Assembly (NCBI RefSeq): GCF_036345255.1
Contig: NZ_CP107783.1
Span: 4,017,501 to 4,081,500 of the forward strand
Direction of reading: 5' to 3'
DNA: 64,000 nucleotides
From: Streptomyces sp. NBC_00569
Lineage (GTDB): Bacteria > Actinomycetota > Actinomycetes > Streptomycetales > Streptomycetaceae
Part shown: positions 35,235 through 44,100 of the stretch, one piece after another
Layout: each line of letters starts with the position of its first letter
Position numbering within the stretch: position 1 is the first letter of the stretch
Made by a program: the position numbers and the translations under genes
Notes under the pieces: model-generated
What the model was told of the DNA's origin: nothing
Databases searched by the model: none
What the model saw: only the letters and a program-made list of their open reading frames with translations

Positions 35235-35552
35235 TGGATCACTCCAGGGTTCGAGCCCACGGAAGGCCCACATCGTGTGGTGGTGCGTCGTCTGCTTCCG
35301 GGATCCGGCACCGGCCGCCGCAAAGGCATAGGCCTGGGCCTGTGCCGTTGCTACTGCTTCCGGTGCCTTGGTCGGTCGCTCATTGCTCTCGCGGACGGGA
35401 AGGTCGGCGAGAGACAGGAAGGACTCCGGACGGGCGGCGGGAATGCCGGACGCACCGGTGCCCAGGTTCGAGAAACCGAGCAGGCAGGAAGCGACGACCG
35501 AGCGATCGGTCATTTTGGCGGTGCTGATGAAGCTGGCGTTGATGCTGATCAC
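35229..35552 (-). CDS. Leader uORF of wblC
   Basis: A 107-codon open frame inside the wblC leader. The GTG start (35552) follows AGGAGG by nine bases, a strong initiation site, and the product begins MISINASFISTAK. The amino-acid sequence has no domain and is Ala/Pro/Ser-rich, with a run of three His (TTHHHT) near the end. It ends 24 bp before the attenuator hairpin. In mycobacteria and Streptomyces, translation of a leader uORF is known to control whiB7/wblC attenuation: impaired translation lets transcription pass. That role is inferred here from position, ribosome site and hairpins. Confidence 0.75.
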   Translation of the reverse strand: MISINASFISTAKMTDRSVVASCLLGFSNLGTGASGIPAARPESFLSLADLPVRESNERPTKAPEAVATAQAQAYAFAAAGAGSRKQTTHHHTMWAFRGLEPWSDPA

Positions 35553-35662
35553 TGGAATTCGCCTCCTCTCGGCGTCTCTGGGACCGGCGTGAACCGGTCC
35601 GACGGCTTTAGTACAGCACGGAACCAGTGCCTCGGAGAAGAGGCGCTGTTCCCGTGCTTAAG

Positions 35663-35702
35663 AACCTATGGGGATTGCTGGGGCATGCGCAAACTATTTT
35701 TT
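35663..35702 (-). promoter_or_regulatory. wblC promoter with AT-rich WhiB7-type element
   Basis: On the minus strand TTGCGC (35687-35692), an 18-bp spacer and TAGGTT (35663-35668) form a vegetative promoter. Directly upstream of the -35 is AAAAAATAGT (35693-35702), an AT-rich patch in otherwise GC-rich DNA, exactly where WhiB7/WblC AT-hooks bind to autoactivate. The start of transcription should be near 35656, giving a 600-nt leader. Confidence 0.75.
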
Positions 35703-35715
35703 CGACGAGTTTGCA

Positions 35716-37935
35716 TCAGTCGTCCTCGTCGACTCCTCCAACGCCCGCATCTGGGGCCCCACCTCCGCAGATGGTGAGCACGTCGGTGCCGAACCGGTTG
35801 AGCTTGCGCATGCCGACGCCGGGGATGCGGGCGAGTTGGGCCGCGTCTTCGGGCATGGCTTCGGCGATGGCGACGAGGGTCTTGTCGGTGAAGACGCAGA
35901 AGGCGGGCTGTCCGAGCTGTTGTGCCTGGTCGGCGCGCCAGTCGCGGAGTCGCTCGTAGAGGCCCTCGTCCATGTCGGAGGGGCAGTCCTCGCAGCGCAT
36001 GAGTTTCATCTCGCCGGCGTCGGTGAGGGTGCGTCCGCAGACGTGGCAGCGGGCGACGGTTCGGGCGGTGCGGCGTCGGACGGGTCCGGTGGTGGTGCGG
36101 GGCGTCGTCGGCGTGCCGTGTTCGATGCCGCCTTGTCCGGTGCTCGTGTTGCGGGCCGTGGCTCCTGAGGTGCCTGGCCGGATGCCGTCCAGGAAGCGGC
36201 TGGGGCGGCGGTTGGGGCGGCCGCCGGGTGAGCGGGAGAGGGCCCAGGACAGGTTGAGGTGGTGGCGGGCCCGGGTGACGCCGACGTAGAGGAGGCGGCG
36301 TTCTTCCTCGATCTGTTCATCGGTCTTGGCGTACGTGATCGGCATCATGCCTTCGGCGAGACCGACGAGGAAGACGGCGTCCCATTCGAGGCCTTTGGCG
36401 GCGTGCAGGGAGGCGAGGGTGACGCCTTCGACGGTGGGTGCGTGCTGGGCGGCGGCGCGTTCGTCGAGTTCGGTGACGAGGTCGGTGAGGGTGGCGGTGG
36501 GTTTGGCGCTGGCGAAGTCCTCGGCGAGGCGTACGAGGGCGGCGAGGGATTCCCAGCGTTCACGGACGGCTCCGGAGCCGTCCGGGGGTTGGCTGGTCCA
36601 GCCTTCGCCGGAGAGGACGGCGCGGACCTGGGAGGGCAGGTCGACGGCGTCGTCGAGGAGGGAGTCGTTGTTTCCGAAGCGGGCGGCGCTGCGGAGGGCG
36701 TGGCCGGCTTTGCGTACTTCCGCGCGTTCGAAGAAGCGTTCTGCTCCGCGGAGCTGGTAGGGGATGCCGGCGTCGGCGAGGGCTTGCTCGTAGATCTCGG
36801 ACTGTCCGTTGGTGCGGAACAGGATGGCGATTTCGCCGGCGGAGACGCCGTTGTCGATGAGGGCGCGGATGCGGTGGGCGGTGCCTTCGGCTTCGGTGGG
36901 TTCGTCGGCGTAGTCCGTGTAGGCGGGTTCTGGTCCTCGGTCCCTTTGGGAGATGAGTTCGAGGCGGTGTTCGGCGGCGCGGCCTCGGGCGTGGGAGAGG
37001 AGGGTGTTGGCGAGGTGGACGACCTGGGGGGTCGAGCGGTAGTCGCGGACGAGTTTGACGACGGTGGCGTTGGGGTGGCGGGTGCGGAAGTTGAGGAGGT
37101 GGTCGGGGGTGGCTCCGGTGAAGGAGTAGATGGTCTGGCTGGCGTCGCCGACGACGCAGAGGTTGTCGCGGTCGCCGAGCCAGAGTTCGAGGAGTCGCTG
37201 CTGGAGGGGGCTGACGTCCTGGTATTCGTCGACCACGAAGTGCTGGTACTGGGAGCGGACCTGTTCGGCGATGTCGTGGCGGTCCTGGAGGATGCCGACG
37301 GTGAGCAGGAGGACGTCTTCGAAGTCGATGAGGCCGCGGTCGCGCTTGAGCGTTTCGTAGGTGGCGTAGATCTGGGCGGTCTCGGCGTTGTTGCGGGGGG
37401 TGAGGCGTCCGGTTTTGGCGGCTGCTGCTGCGTAGTCGGCGGGGACGGTCTGGGTGACTTTGGACCACTCGATTTCGGCCGTGACGTCGCGGAGCTCGCC
37501 GCGCTCGAGGCGGATGCGGCAGGCGGCGGCCGCGTCGGCGACGAGTTGGATCTTGCGGTCGACGATGCGGGGCAGTTCGCCGCCGACTGCTTTGGGCCAG
37601 AAGAACTGGAGCTGGCGCAGGGCCGCGGCGTGGAAGGTGCGGGCCTGGACTCCGCCGGCGCCGAGGTGGCGGAGGCGGCCGCGCATTTCGCCTGCTGCGC
37701 GGTTGGTGAAGGTGACGGCGAGGATGCTGTTGGGCTGGAGGATGCCGGAGCGGACGCCGTAGGCGATGCGGTGGGTGATGGCGCGGGTCTTGCCTGTGCC
37801 CGCGCCGGCGAGGACGCACACCGGTCCGTGCAGGGCGGTGGCGACGGCGCGCTGTTCGGGGTCGAGCCCGTCGAGCACCGCGTCGGCCGTGTCCGGAACC
37901 TGCGGGAAGAGGGTGGAGTGCGTTGCTGCTGTCAC
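35716..37935 (-). CDS. uvrD2: ATP-dependent DNA helicase UvrD2
   Basis: A 739-residue SF1A helicase. Walker A is AGAGTGKTR (residues 43-51) and motif II VVDEYQDVSPLQQR, with GDASQTIYSFTGA as motif III. After the motor domains comes a tetracysteine zinc module (CHVCG and CEDC), followed by a C-terminal HRDC domain (about 665-735). The motor-tetracysteine-HRDC order is specific to actinobacterial UvrD2, an essential helicase in mycobacteria. GTG 37935 is chosen; the upstream extension is Pro/His-rich and without similarity. It is divergent from mrx and its 3' end abuts the wblC promoter. Confidence 0.94.
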   Translation of the reverse strand: MTAATHSTLFPQVPDTADAVLDGLDPEQRAVATALHGPVCVLAGAGTGKTRAITHRIAYGVRSGILQPNSILAVTFTNRAAGEMRGRLRHLGAGGVQARTFHAAALRQLQFFWPKAVGGELPRIVDRKIQLVADAAAACRIRLERGELRDVTAEIEWSKVTQTVPADYAAAAAKTGRLTPRNNAETAQIYATYETLKRDRGLIDFEDVLLLTVGILQDRHDIAEQVRSQYQHFVVDEYQDVSPLQQRLLELWLGDRDNLCVVGDASQTIYSFTGATPDHLLNFRTRHPNATVVKLVRDYRSTPQVVHLANTLLSHARGRAAEHRLELISQRDRGPEPAYTDYADEPTEAEGTAHRIRALIDNGVSAGEIAILFRTNGQSEIYEQALADAGIPYQLRGAERFFERAEVRKAGHALRSAARFGNNDSLLDDAVDLPSQVRAVLSGEGWTSQPPDGSGAVRERWESLAALVRLAEDFASAKPTATLTDLVTELDERAAAQHAPTVEGVTLASLHAAKGLEWDAVFLVGLAEGMMPITYAKTDEQIEEERRLLYVGVTRARHHLNLSWALSRSPGGRPNRRPSRFLDGIRPGTSGATARNTSTGQGGIEHGTPTTPRTTTGPVRRRTARTVARCHVCGRTLTDAGEMKLMRCEDCPSDMDEGLYERLRDWRADQAQQLGQPAFCVFTDKTLVAIAEAMPEDAAQLARIPGVGMRKLNRFGTDVLTICGGGAPDAGVGGVDEDD

Positions 37936-38102
37936 CCCGCCATGCTGCCAGGTTGGTGGGGGCGGGTGCGTCGCGTTGTCCACAGGGGGCGGGTGCAGTC
38001 GTATTAATGCGGTGCGTGTCACGTCTGCGGGTGTGATGGGCGTCATGTGTGGGCGGTGGACGGGGCGCATGCGTGGGCGGTGGCGGAGGCTCGGCCGGGG
38101 TC

Positions 38103-38129
38103 GGGAATGGTGGCCGGGTCGCTTGCGTT
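38103..38129 (+). promoter_or_regulatory. SigR-dependent promoter of mrx
   Basis: GGGAAT (38103-38108), exactly 18 bp, then GTT (38127-38129): a full match to the SigR consensus, about 48 bp upstream of the mycoredoxin start. Confidence 0.88.
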
Positions 38130-38177
38130 CGACTCATTGCGAACAAGCATTCCGAGCCGTGAAGGAGCATGAGGAAC

Positions 38178-38441
38178 ATGCCGGGGACTGTGACGATGTA
38201 CAGCACGACGTGGTGCGGCTACTGCCGTCGGCTGAAGGGCCAGATGGACCGCGAGGGCATCGAGTACAACGAGGTCAACATCGAGCACGACCCGGATTCG
38301 GCGGCGTTCGTCGAGAAGGCGAACGGCGGAAACCAGACGGTTCCGACTGTTCAGATCGTTCCGGCGAACGGTGGGGCTGAGGTCGTCATGACGAACCCGA
38401 GCCTTGCGCAGGTCAAGCAGGCGCTGACCGGCGCCGCCTGA
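38178..38441 (+). CDS. mrx: Mycoredoxin (glutaredoxin-fold, mycothiol-dependent)
   Basis: An 87-residue glutaredoxin-fold protein that reduces mycothiol mixed disulphides in the cytosol. The active site is WCGYC (Cys13, Cys16), close to the WCxYC of mycoredoxin-1, and TVPTVQ carries the cis-proline. The preferred start is ATG 38178 (MPGTVTMYST); an upstream ATG at 38169 adds three residues and sits too close to AAGGAG. Transcribed from a SigR promoter, which fits known SigR control of mycothiol enzymes. Neighbours uvrD2 and nudC also flank mrx1 in mycobacteria. Confidence 0.94.
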   Translation: MPGTVTMYSTTWCGYCRRLKGQMDREGIEYNEVNIEHDPDSAAFVEKANGGNQTVPTVQIVPANGGAEVVMTNPSLAQVKQALTGAA

Positions 38442-38462
38442 TCGCTTCTTCATACAGACCGG

Positions 38463-38480
38463 CCCCCGCTTCGGCGGGGG
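38463..38480 (+). terminator. Terminator after mrx
   Basis: CCCCCGC-TTCG-GCGGGGG hairpin with a stable UUCG tetraloop, followed by TCTTCT, 22 bp past the mrx stop. Confidence 0.85.
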
Positions 38481-38611
38481 TCTTCTGCGTTCCTGGATTC
38501 CTGGTCACTTCGCGTTGACGCGTTCGAGCTCTTGGGGCTCAGTCCCGTTCAGCTCGGTCATCCGCCCGTCTCAGCGGATGCCCTGCCCGACCTGACCGAG
38601 GGTGGGCGCCT

Positions 38612-38640
38612 GGCCCGGTCAGGCCGGAGCTGACCGGGCC
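38612..38640 (-). terminator. Terminator after nudC
   Basis: GGCCCGGTCAG and its exact complement (11 bp) with a 7-nt loop, 24 bp past the nudC stop on its strand. Confidence 0.7.
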
Positions 38641-38663
38641 GGGTCAGGTCAGATCGGGCGGGG

Positions 38664-39614
38664 TTATACGGCGTCGCCGGGCTTGGGGAGGGGCTTGCCG
38701 TACCAGAGTTCGATGAGGCGGGCCGCGATCGAGATTCCGTAGGGGGGCATGACCTCTCCGGACTCGAATGCGGCGCGCAGGTCTTCGCGGGAGAACCAGC
38801 GGGCTTCGTGGATTTCTTCGCCGTCGACGTTGATCTCGGACGAGGTGGCGCGGGCCATGAAGCCGAGCATGAGGCTGGAGGGGAACGGCCAGGGCTGGCT
38901 GGCGACGTATTCGACGTCGGGGCCGACGACGACTCCGGCTTCTTCGAAGACTTCGCGGCGTACGGACTGCTCGATGGACTCTCCGGGTTCGACGAAGCCG
39001 GCGAGGGTGGAGAAGCGGCCTTCGGGCCAGTGGACCTGGCGGCCGAGGAGTGCGCGGTCCTCTTCGTCCGTGACGAGCATGATCACTGCGGGGTCGGTGC
39101 GGGGGTAGTGCTCGGCTCCGCAGGCCTGGCAGCGGCGGATGTGGCCCGCGGCGGCGATGACGGTGCGTTCGCCGCAGCGGGAGCAGAAGCGGTGCAGGCG
39201 CTGCCAGTTCTCGAGGGCGACGGCGTGCACCATGAGGCCGGCGTCCCGGGGGGACAGGAGGAGTCCGGCTTCGCGCAGGCCGGCGGGGCGCGCGGACTGG
39301 TCGATGCGGCCGGGGAGGGTGTCCTTCTGGAGGGCGAAGTAGCTGACGCCGTCGTCGTCGGTGCCCAGGAAGTAGCGGTGGGCTTCGGTGAGGGGCGCTT
39401 CGAAGGACGGGGTCATGACCAGTTCGGTGGCGCCGTCCGGCGTCTCGTCGATGAGGACCTGTCCGCCGGAGACCACGAAGACGCGGGTGGTGGGGTGGCT
39501 CCAGGCTGCGGCGAGCCAGGCTTCGTCGAGGCGGTGGTTTGCGGCGCGGTCGATGCCGCTGGGTGCGGAGAGCGAGAGCGGACGGTCGGCTGTGCGGTCG
39601 GTCCAGGTGGTCAC
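38664..39614 (-). CDS. nudC: NAD(+)/NADH diphosphatase
   Basis: A 316-residue NudC. It contains a zinc ribbon (CSRCGE and CQACGAEHYPRTDP), a perfect Nudix box (GFVEPGESIEQSVRREVFE then EAG) and the NADH-pyrophosphatase signature SQPWPFPSSLM. It cleaves NAD(H) to NMN(H) and AMP and can remove NAD caps from RNA. GTG 39614 gives the length of characterised mycobacterial NudC (about 313); the in-frame extension to 39710 is Pro/His-rich and has no ribosome site. It ends the adnA-adnB-dipeptidase series of minus-strand genes (85-bp gap). Confidence 0.94.
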   Translation of the reverse strand: MTTWTDRTADRPLSLSAPSGIDRAANHRLDEAWLAAAWSHPTTRVFVVSGGQVLIDETPDGATELVMTPSFEAPLTEAHRYFLGTDDDGVSYFALQKDTLPGRIDQSARPAGLREAGLLLSPRDAGLMVHAVALENWQRLHRFCSRCGERTVIAAAGHIRRCQACGAEHYPRTDPAVIMLVTDEEDRALLGRQVHWPEGRFSTLAGFVEPGESIEQSVRREVFEEAGVVVGPDVEYVASQPWPFPSSLMLGFMARATSSEINVDGEEIHEARWFSREDLRAAFESGEVMPPYGISIAARLIELWYGKPLPKPGDAV

Positions 39615-39699
39615 GGGTGCTTCCAACTCCCCCGATGGAATGGGTGTTTCGGCGGGACGGTTCGGCTGGGCGGGTGCGGGGTGTGGCGGGTGGGGTGGC

Positions 39700-41112
39700 T
39701 CAGTGTGCATCGCGCCAGTTCTCCGCGAGGTCGCCCCACAGGTGGGCGGCTGTTTCGACGCCCTTTTTGAGGAGGTCGAGTTCGACTTTCTCGTTGGGTG
39801 CGTGCCAGCCGTCGGAGGGGACGGAGATGCCGAGGAAAAGGACGGGTGCGTCGAGGACGTCCTGGAGGTCGGCGGCGGGGCCGGAGCCTCCTTCGCGCGT
39901 GAAGCGGATCTTCTGGTCGAAGGCGAGGTTCATGGCGCGGACGACGGACTGGAGGGCGGGGTGGTCGAGGGGGGTGAGGCAGGGGCGGGTGGCGGCGCCG
40001 AAGGTGATGGTGTGGCGGATGCCGGCGGGGAGCTGTTGGGCGACCCAGTCGGTGACGGCCTTTTCCACGTGGTCGGGGTCCTGTCCGGCGACGAGGCGGA
40101 AAGACAGCTTCAGCGTGGCTGAGGCGGGGACGATGGTTTTGCCGCCGGGGCCTTGGTAGCCGCCTCCGATGCCGTTGACCTCGGCGGTGGGGCGGGCCCA
40201 GATCCGTTCGAGGGTGGTGTGGCCGGCCTCTCCGTGGGTGGCGTGCGACTTGGCGGTGCGCAGCCATTGGGCTTCGTCGAAGGGGAGCTCGGCGAAGAGT
40301 TCCCGTTCGCGGTCGGTGAGGGGGGTGATGCCGTCGTAGAAGCCGGGGACGGCCACGCGCGCGTGGTCGTCGTGGAGGGCTGCGACGAGGCGGGCGGCGG
40401 CGGTGGCGGGGTTGGGGACTGCGCCGCCGAAGGATCCGGAGTGGATGTCCTGGTCGGGGCCGTGGAGTTCGATCTCGCAGTCGGCGAGGCCGCGCATTCC
40501 GGTGCAGACGGTGGGGGTGTCCTCGGACCACATGCCGGTGTCGGAGACGATCACGGCGTCTGCGGTGAGGCGGTCCCTGTGCTGCTCGACGAGGGCGCGG
40601 AAGTGGGGGGAGCCGGATTCCTCTTCGCCCTCCACGAGGAGCTTGAGGTGGACGGCGGGGGTGGTGCGGCCGGTGGCGGCGAGGTGGGCGCGGACGCCGA
40701 GTGTGTGGAAGAACACCTGTCCCTTGTCGTCGGCCGCTCCGCGCGCGTGGAGGCGGTTTCCGATGACGACGGGTTCGAAGGGGTCGGTGTTCCAGCCGTC
40801 CTCGCGGGCCGCGGGCTGGACGTCGTGGTGCCCGTAGACGAGGACGGTGGGGGCGTGCGGGTCGTCGGAGGGCCAGTCGGCGAAGACGGCGGGGGCGCCG
40901 GGTGTCTCCCAGACCTCGGTGGTGGGGAAGCCGGTCTCCCGGAGTTTCGCGGCAAGCCAGTCGGCGCTGCGGCGCACGTCGGGTGCGTGGTCGGGCTGGG
41001 CCGACACGGACGGGATGCGGAGCCACTCGGCGAGGTCCTGGAGGAACGCGTCGTGGTGGGTCTCGATGTACGCACGGACGGTGCTGACGGCGTTGTCAAC
41101 GGGCTTGCTCAT
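39700..41112 (-). CDS. M20-family metallodipeptidase
   Basis: A 470-residue di-zinc peptidase of family M20 (carnosinase/CNDP-like dipeptidases). Metal and catalytic residues are seen in VLVYGHHDVQPA (His and the following Asp), ARGAADDKGQ, LVEGEEESGSP (general base Glu) and SDTGMW. The dimerisation lid domain is inserted after HSGSFGGAVPN. No signal peptide, so it acts on cytoplasmic dipeptides or related amides. ATG 41112 lies 10 bp after the adnB stop on the same strand, so it is probably co-transcribed with the helicase pair. Confidence 0.92.
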   Translation of the reverse strand: MSKPVDNAVSTVRAYIETHHDAFLQDLAEWLRIPSVSAQPDHAPDVRRSADWLAAKLRETGFPTTEVWETPGAPAVFADWPSDDPHAPTVLVYGHHDVQPAAREDGWNTDPFEPVVIGNRLHARGAADDKGQVFFHTLGVRAHLAATGRTTPAVHLKLLVEGEEESGSPHFRALVEQHRDRLTADAVIVSDTGMWSEDTPTVCTGMRGLADCEIELHGPDQDIHSGSFGGAVPNPATAAARLVAALHDDHARVAVPGFYDGITPLTDRERELFAELPFDEAQWLRTAKSHATHGEAGHTTLERIWARPTAEVNGIGGGYQGPGGKTIVPASATLKLSFRLVAGQDPDHVEKAVTDWVAQQLPAGIRHTITFGAATRPCLTPLDHPALQSVVRAMNLAFDQKIRFTREGGSGPAADLQDVLDAPVLFLGISVPSDGWHAPNEKVELDLLKKGVETAAHLWGDLAENWRDAH

Positions 41113-41122
41113 GGTCCCGAGC

Positions 41123-44100
41123 CTATCCGTCCGCCGGAGCGTGCTGGTGCGGTGGTTCCGGTGCTCTCCGGTCGCCGGGGCCGGGGGTGGGGTCTTCGAG
41201 AAGGAGGCGCTCCATTTCGGCGCGTCCGGGGAGGTCGCGGGGGGTGACGGTCTCGCCGTCGCGTACGTAGACGAACGTCGCCTTGACCGCCTCGGGCGCG
41301 AGGCCGTGCTGCTCGGCCCAGGCGAGTCGGTAGACGGCGAGCTGGAGGGGGTCGGCGGTGCGGCCGCGGGTGGTCTTCCAGTCGACGATCTCGTACGTGG
41401 TGTCGTCGCCTTCGCCTTCTTTGTAGACGGCGTCGATGCGACCGCGGATGACGCGGCCCGCGATGGCGAGCTGGAAGGGCGTTTCGACGCGGTACGGGGT
41501 GCGGTCGGCGTAGGGCGTGCTGTCGAAGGCTTCCTTGAGGGCTTCGAGGTCGCGTTCGTCGGCGATGTCGGCTTCGCTGCCGGGGAGCTCTTCGGGGTCG
41601 AGCATGGGCAGGCGGAGCTCTTCGAAGCGGGATTCGACCCAGGCGTGGAAGCGGGTGCCGCGGCGGGCGGCGGGCTGGGGCGGGCGGGGCATGGGGCGGG
41701 CCAGTTCCTGGGCGAAGCCGTCGGGGTCGGCGGCGAGGTGCAGGAGCTGGGAGGCGGTGAGGGTGGTGGGGAGGGGGACGTCGCGGACGGCCTGGCGGGA
41801 GCGCAGGAGTTCGCCGGTGAGGGCGTCGAGGTCGCGGTCCCAGGAGGCGAGTGTGCGGGTCTCCTCCGGAGTGGGCCGGTGGCGCTCCGGGGGGACGGTC
41901 GGGGCGGCGCCGGTGGGTGCCGGGGCGGAGTGGGGGCGGGTGTCGGCGTCCTGGGGCGTGGTGGGGTGCGGGATGGCGGCCAGGGGGTGCGTGGGCGTGT
42001 GCGAGGCGTTGTGCGCGGGCGTGTGCGGGGCGCCACGCGTGGGTCGGGCGTCGTCCGGGTGTGAGTGCGGGTCGCTGTGCGGGGCATCGACAGCGGGCTG
42101 CTCGTGCGCGGGGGTGCCGGTCGGGTGCGGGAGCGTGGGGCGTGCGCGGGGCAGCGCGTCCCAGTCATCCCATTCGTCCCAGTCCGGTCCGGGGCCGTCC
42201 TCAGGTGAGCCGACGAAATCGCCCTCTTCATAAAGAGGCTCGTCTTCGTAGAGGGGCTCGTCTTCGTAGAGCGCCTCTTCGTCCGGCGGGGCCGGCCAGT
42301 CCGGGTCGGTGTACGTGACCGGGTGGCCGTTCTCGTGGGAGTGGGCGTCGGCGTCGGCCGGGGTTTCGAGGTGGGCCAGCACCGTGGCCGCGGCCGCGCG
42401 GCGGCGCGCCATGGCCTCGTCGTCGAGCGGGAGCGGCCACGCGTGCTCGGCGGATGCCTCCTGGAGCGCGGGGTTCTCCTCGTCCTCCTCGGGTTCGTCG
42501 GCCCAGGCCTCGATCTCCCCGTGTCCGGCGGCGCAGTGGTCGTACAGCGCCTGGAGGAAGTCGGAGGGGCCGCGGGGGCGCTTCTGGGCGGGGCCCCACC
42601 AGTGGCCCGAGCCGAGGAGGAGGGTGCGGGGGCGGGTGTAGGTGACGTAGCCGAGGCGGAGTTCCTCGGTGCGCTGGTGTTCCTTCATCTCTTCGTGGAA
42701 GGCCTTCATGCCCTTGGAGTCCCACGCTTCGATGTCGGGCAGTGTGGCGGCGTCGCCGCGCAGTTCGTGCGGCAGGACCTTGCTCTGGGCGGTCCATTTC
42801 TCGCGGCCCTGGGCGCTGGGGAACGTGCCGGTGACGAGGCCGGGGACGGCGACGACGTCCCATTCCAGGCCCTTGGACTTGTGGGCGGTGAGCACCTTCA
42901 CGGTGTTCTCGCCGCCGGGGAGCGCGTTGTCGAGGCCCTTCTCGTACTGGGCGGCGGTGCGCAGGAAGCCGAGGAAGGCGAGGAGGCTCGCGGAGCTGTC
43001 GTTCGCGGCGAACGAGGCGGCGATGTCGAGAAAGTTGGAGAGGGTCTCGCGACGGCGGGCGGCCAGGGCGTGCGGTGAGGCGGCGAGTTCGACTTCGAGG
43101 CCGGTGACGGCGAGGACGCGGTGGAGTACGTCCATCAGCGGGTCGGCGAGTGAGCGGCGCAGGTCGCGCAGTTCGGTGGCGAGGCGCGCGAAGCGTACGC
43201 GTGCCTCGGGTGAGAAGGGCAGCCTGTCGTCGCCCTGTTCGTCGAGGGGGGTTTCCAGGAACGTGTCGAGGGCGTCGGCGAGCGATATCACTTCGGAGGG
43301 GTCGGTCCCCTCGACGGCTTCGGCGAGGCGGCGGTCGGGATCGTCGTCGCCCCCGCGCGCGTGGGCGACGAGGAGGCGGGCGCGGCGGCCGAGGAGGGCG
43401 AGGTCGCGGGGGCCGATGCGCCAGCGGGGGCCGGTCAGGAGGCGGACCAGTGAGGCGTTGGCGCCGGGGTCCTGGAGGACTTCGCAGACGGCGACGAGGT
43501 CGGCGACCTCGGGGAGGTGGAGGAGGCCGGAGAGGCCGACGACCTCTACGGGGATGTCGCGTGCGACGAGGGCGCCCTGGATGGCGGCGAAGTCGGTCGC
43601 GGTGCGGCACAGGACGGCGATCTCGCCGGGGGCGGTGCCGGTGCGTACGAGGTGGGCGAGGGAGTCGCCGAGCCAGTCGATCTCCTCGGCGTGGGTGCGC
43701 AGGAGGGCGCAGCGGACGATGCCGTCGCGTTCGGCGCCGGGGGCGGGGCGCAGGGCTTCCACGCCCGCGTGGAGTGCGCGCAGCGGCTGGGCGAGGCCGT
43801 TGGCGAGTTCGAGGAGGCGGCCGCCGCTGCGGCGGTTCTCGCTGAGGGAGAAGCGGGTGGCGGGGCGGCCGTCGGTGTCGGCGAAGTGTTCGGGGAAGTC
43901 GTCGAGGTTGGCGACGGAGGCGCCGCGCCAGCCGTAGATCGCCTGGCAGGGGTCGCCGACGGCGGTCACGGGGTGGCCGGTGCCCTCTCCGAAGAGGCCG
44001 GCCAGGAGGATCCGCTGGGCGACGGAGGTGTCCTGGTACTCGTCGAGGAGGACGACGCGGAACTCGTCGCGGAGGATGGCGCCGACCTCGGGGCGGGTGC

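Noticed and set aside
36259..38007. 582-codon Gly/Val/Glu-rich plus-strand frame
   Set aside because: Antisense to uvrD2, low complexity, no motif.
39637..39662. Plus-strand GGAAT-N18-GTT match (SigR-like)
   Set aside because: It points into the antisense strand of the dipeptidase gene with no plus-strand gene downstream; most likely chance, although an antisense RNA cannot be excluded.
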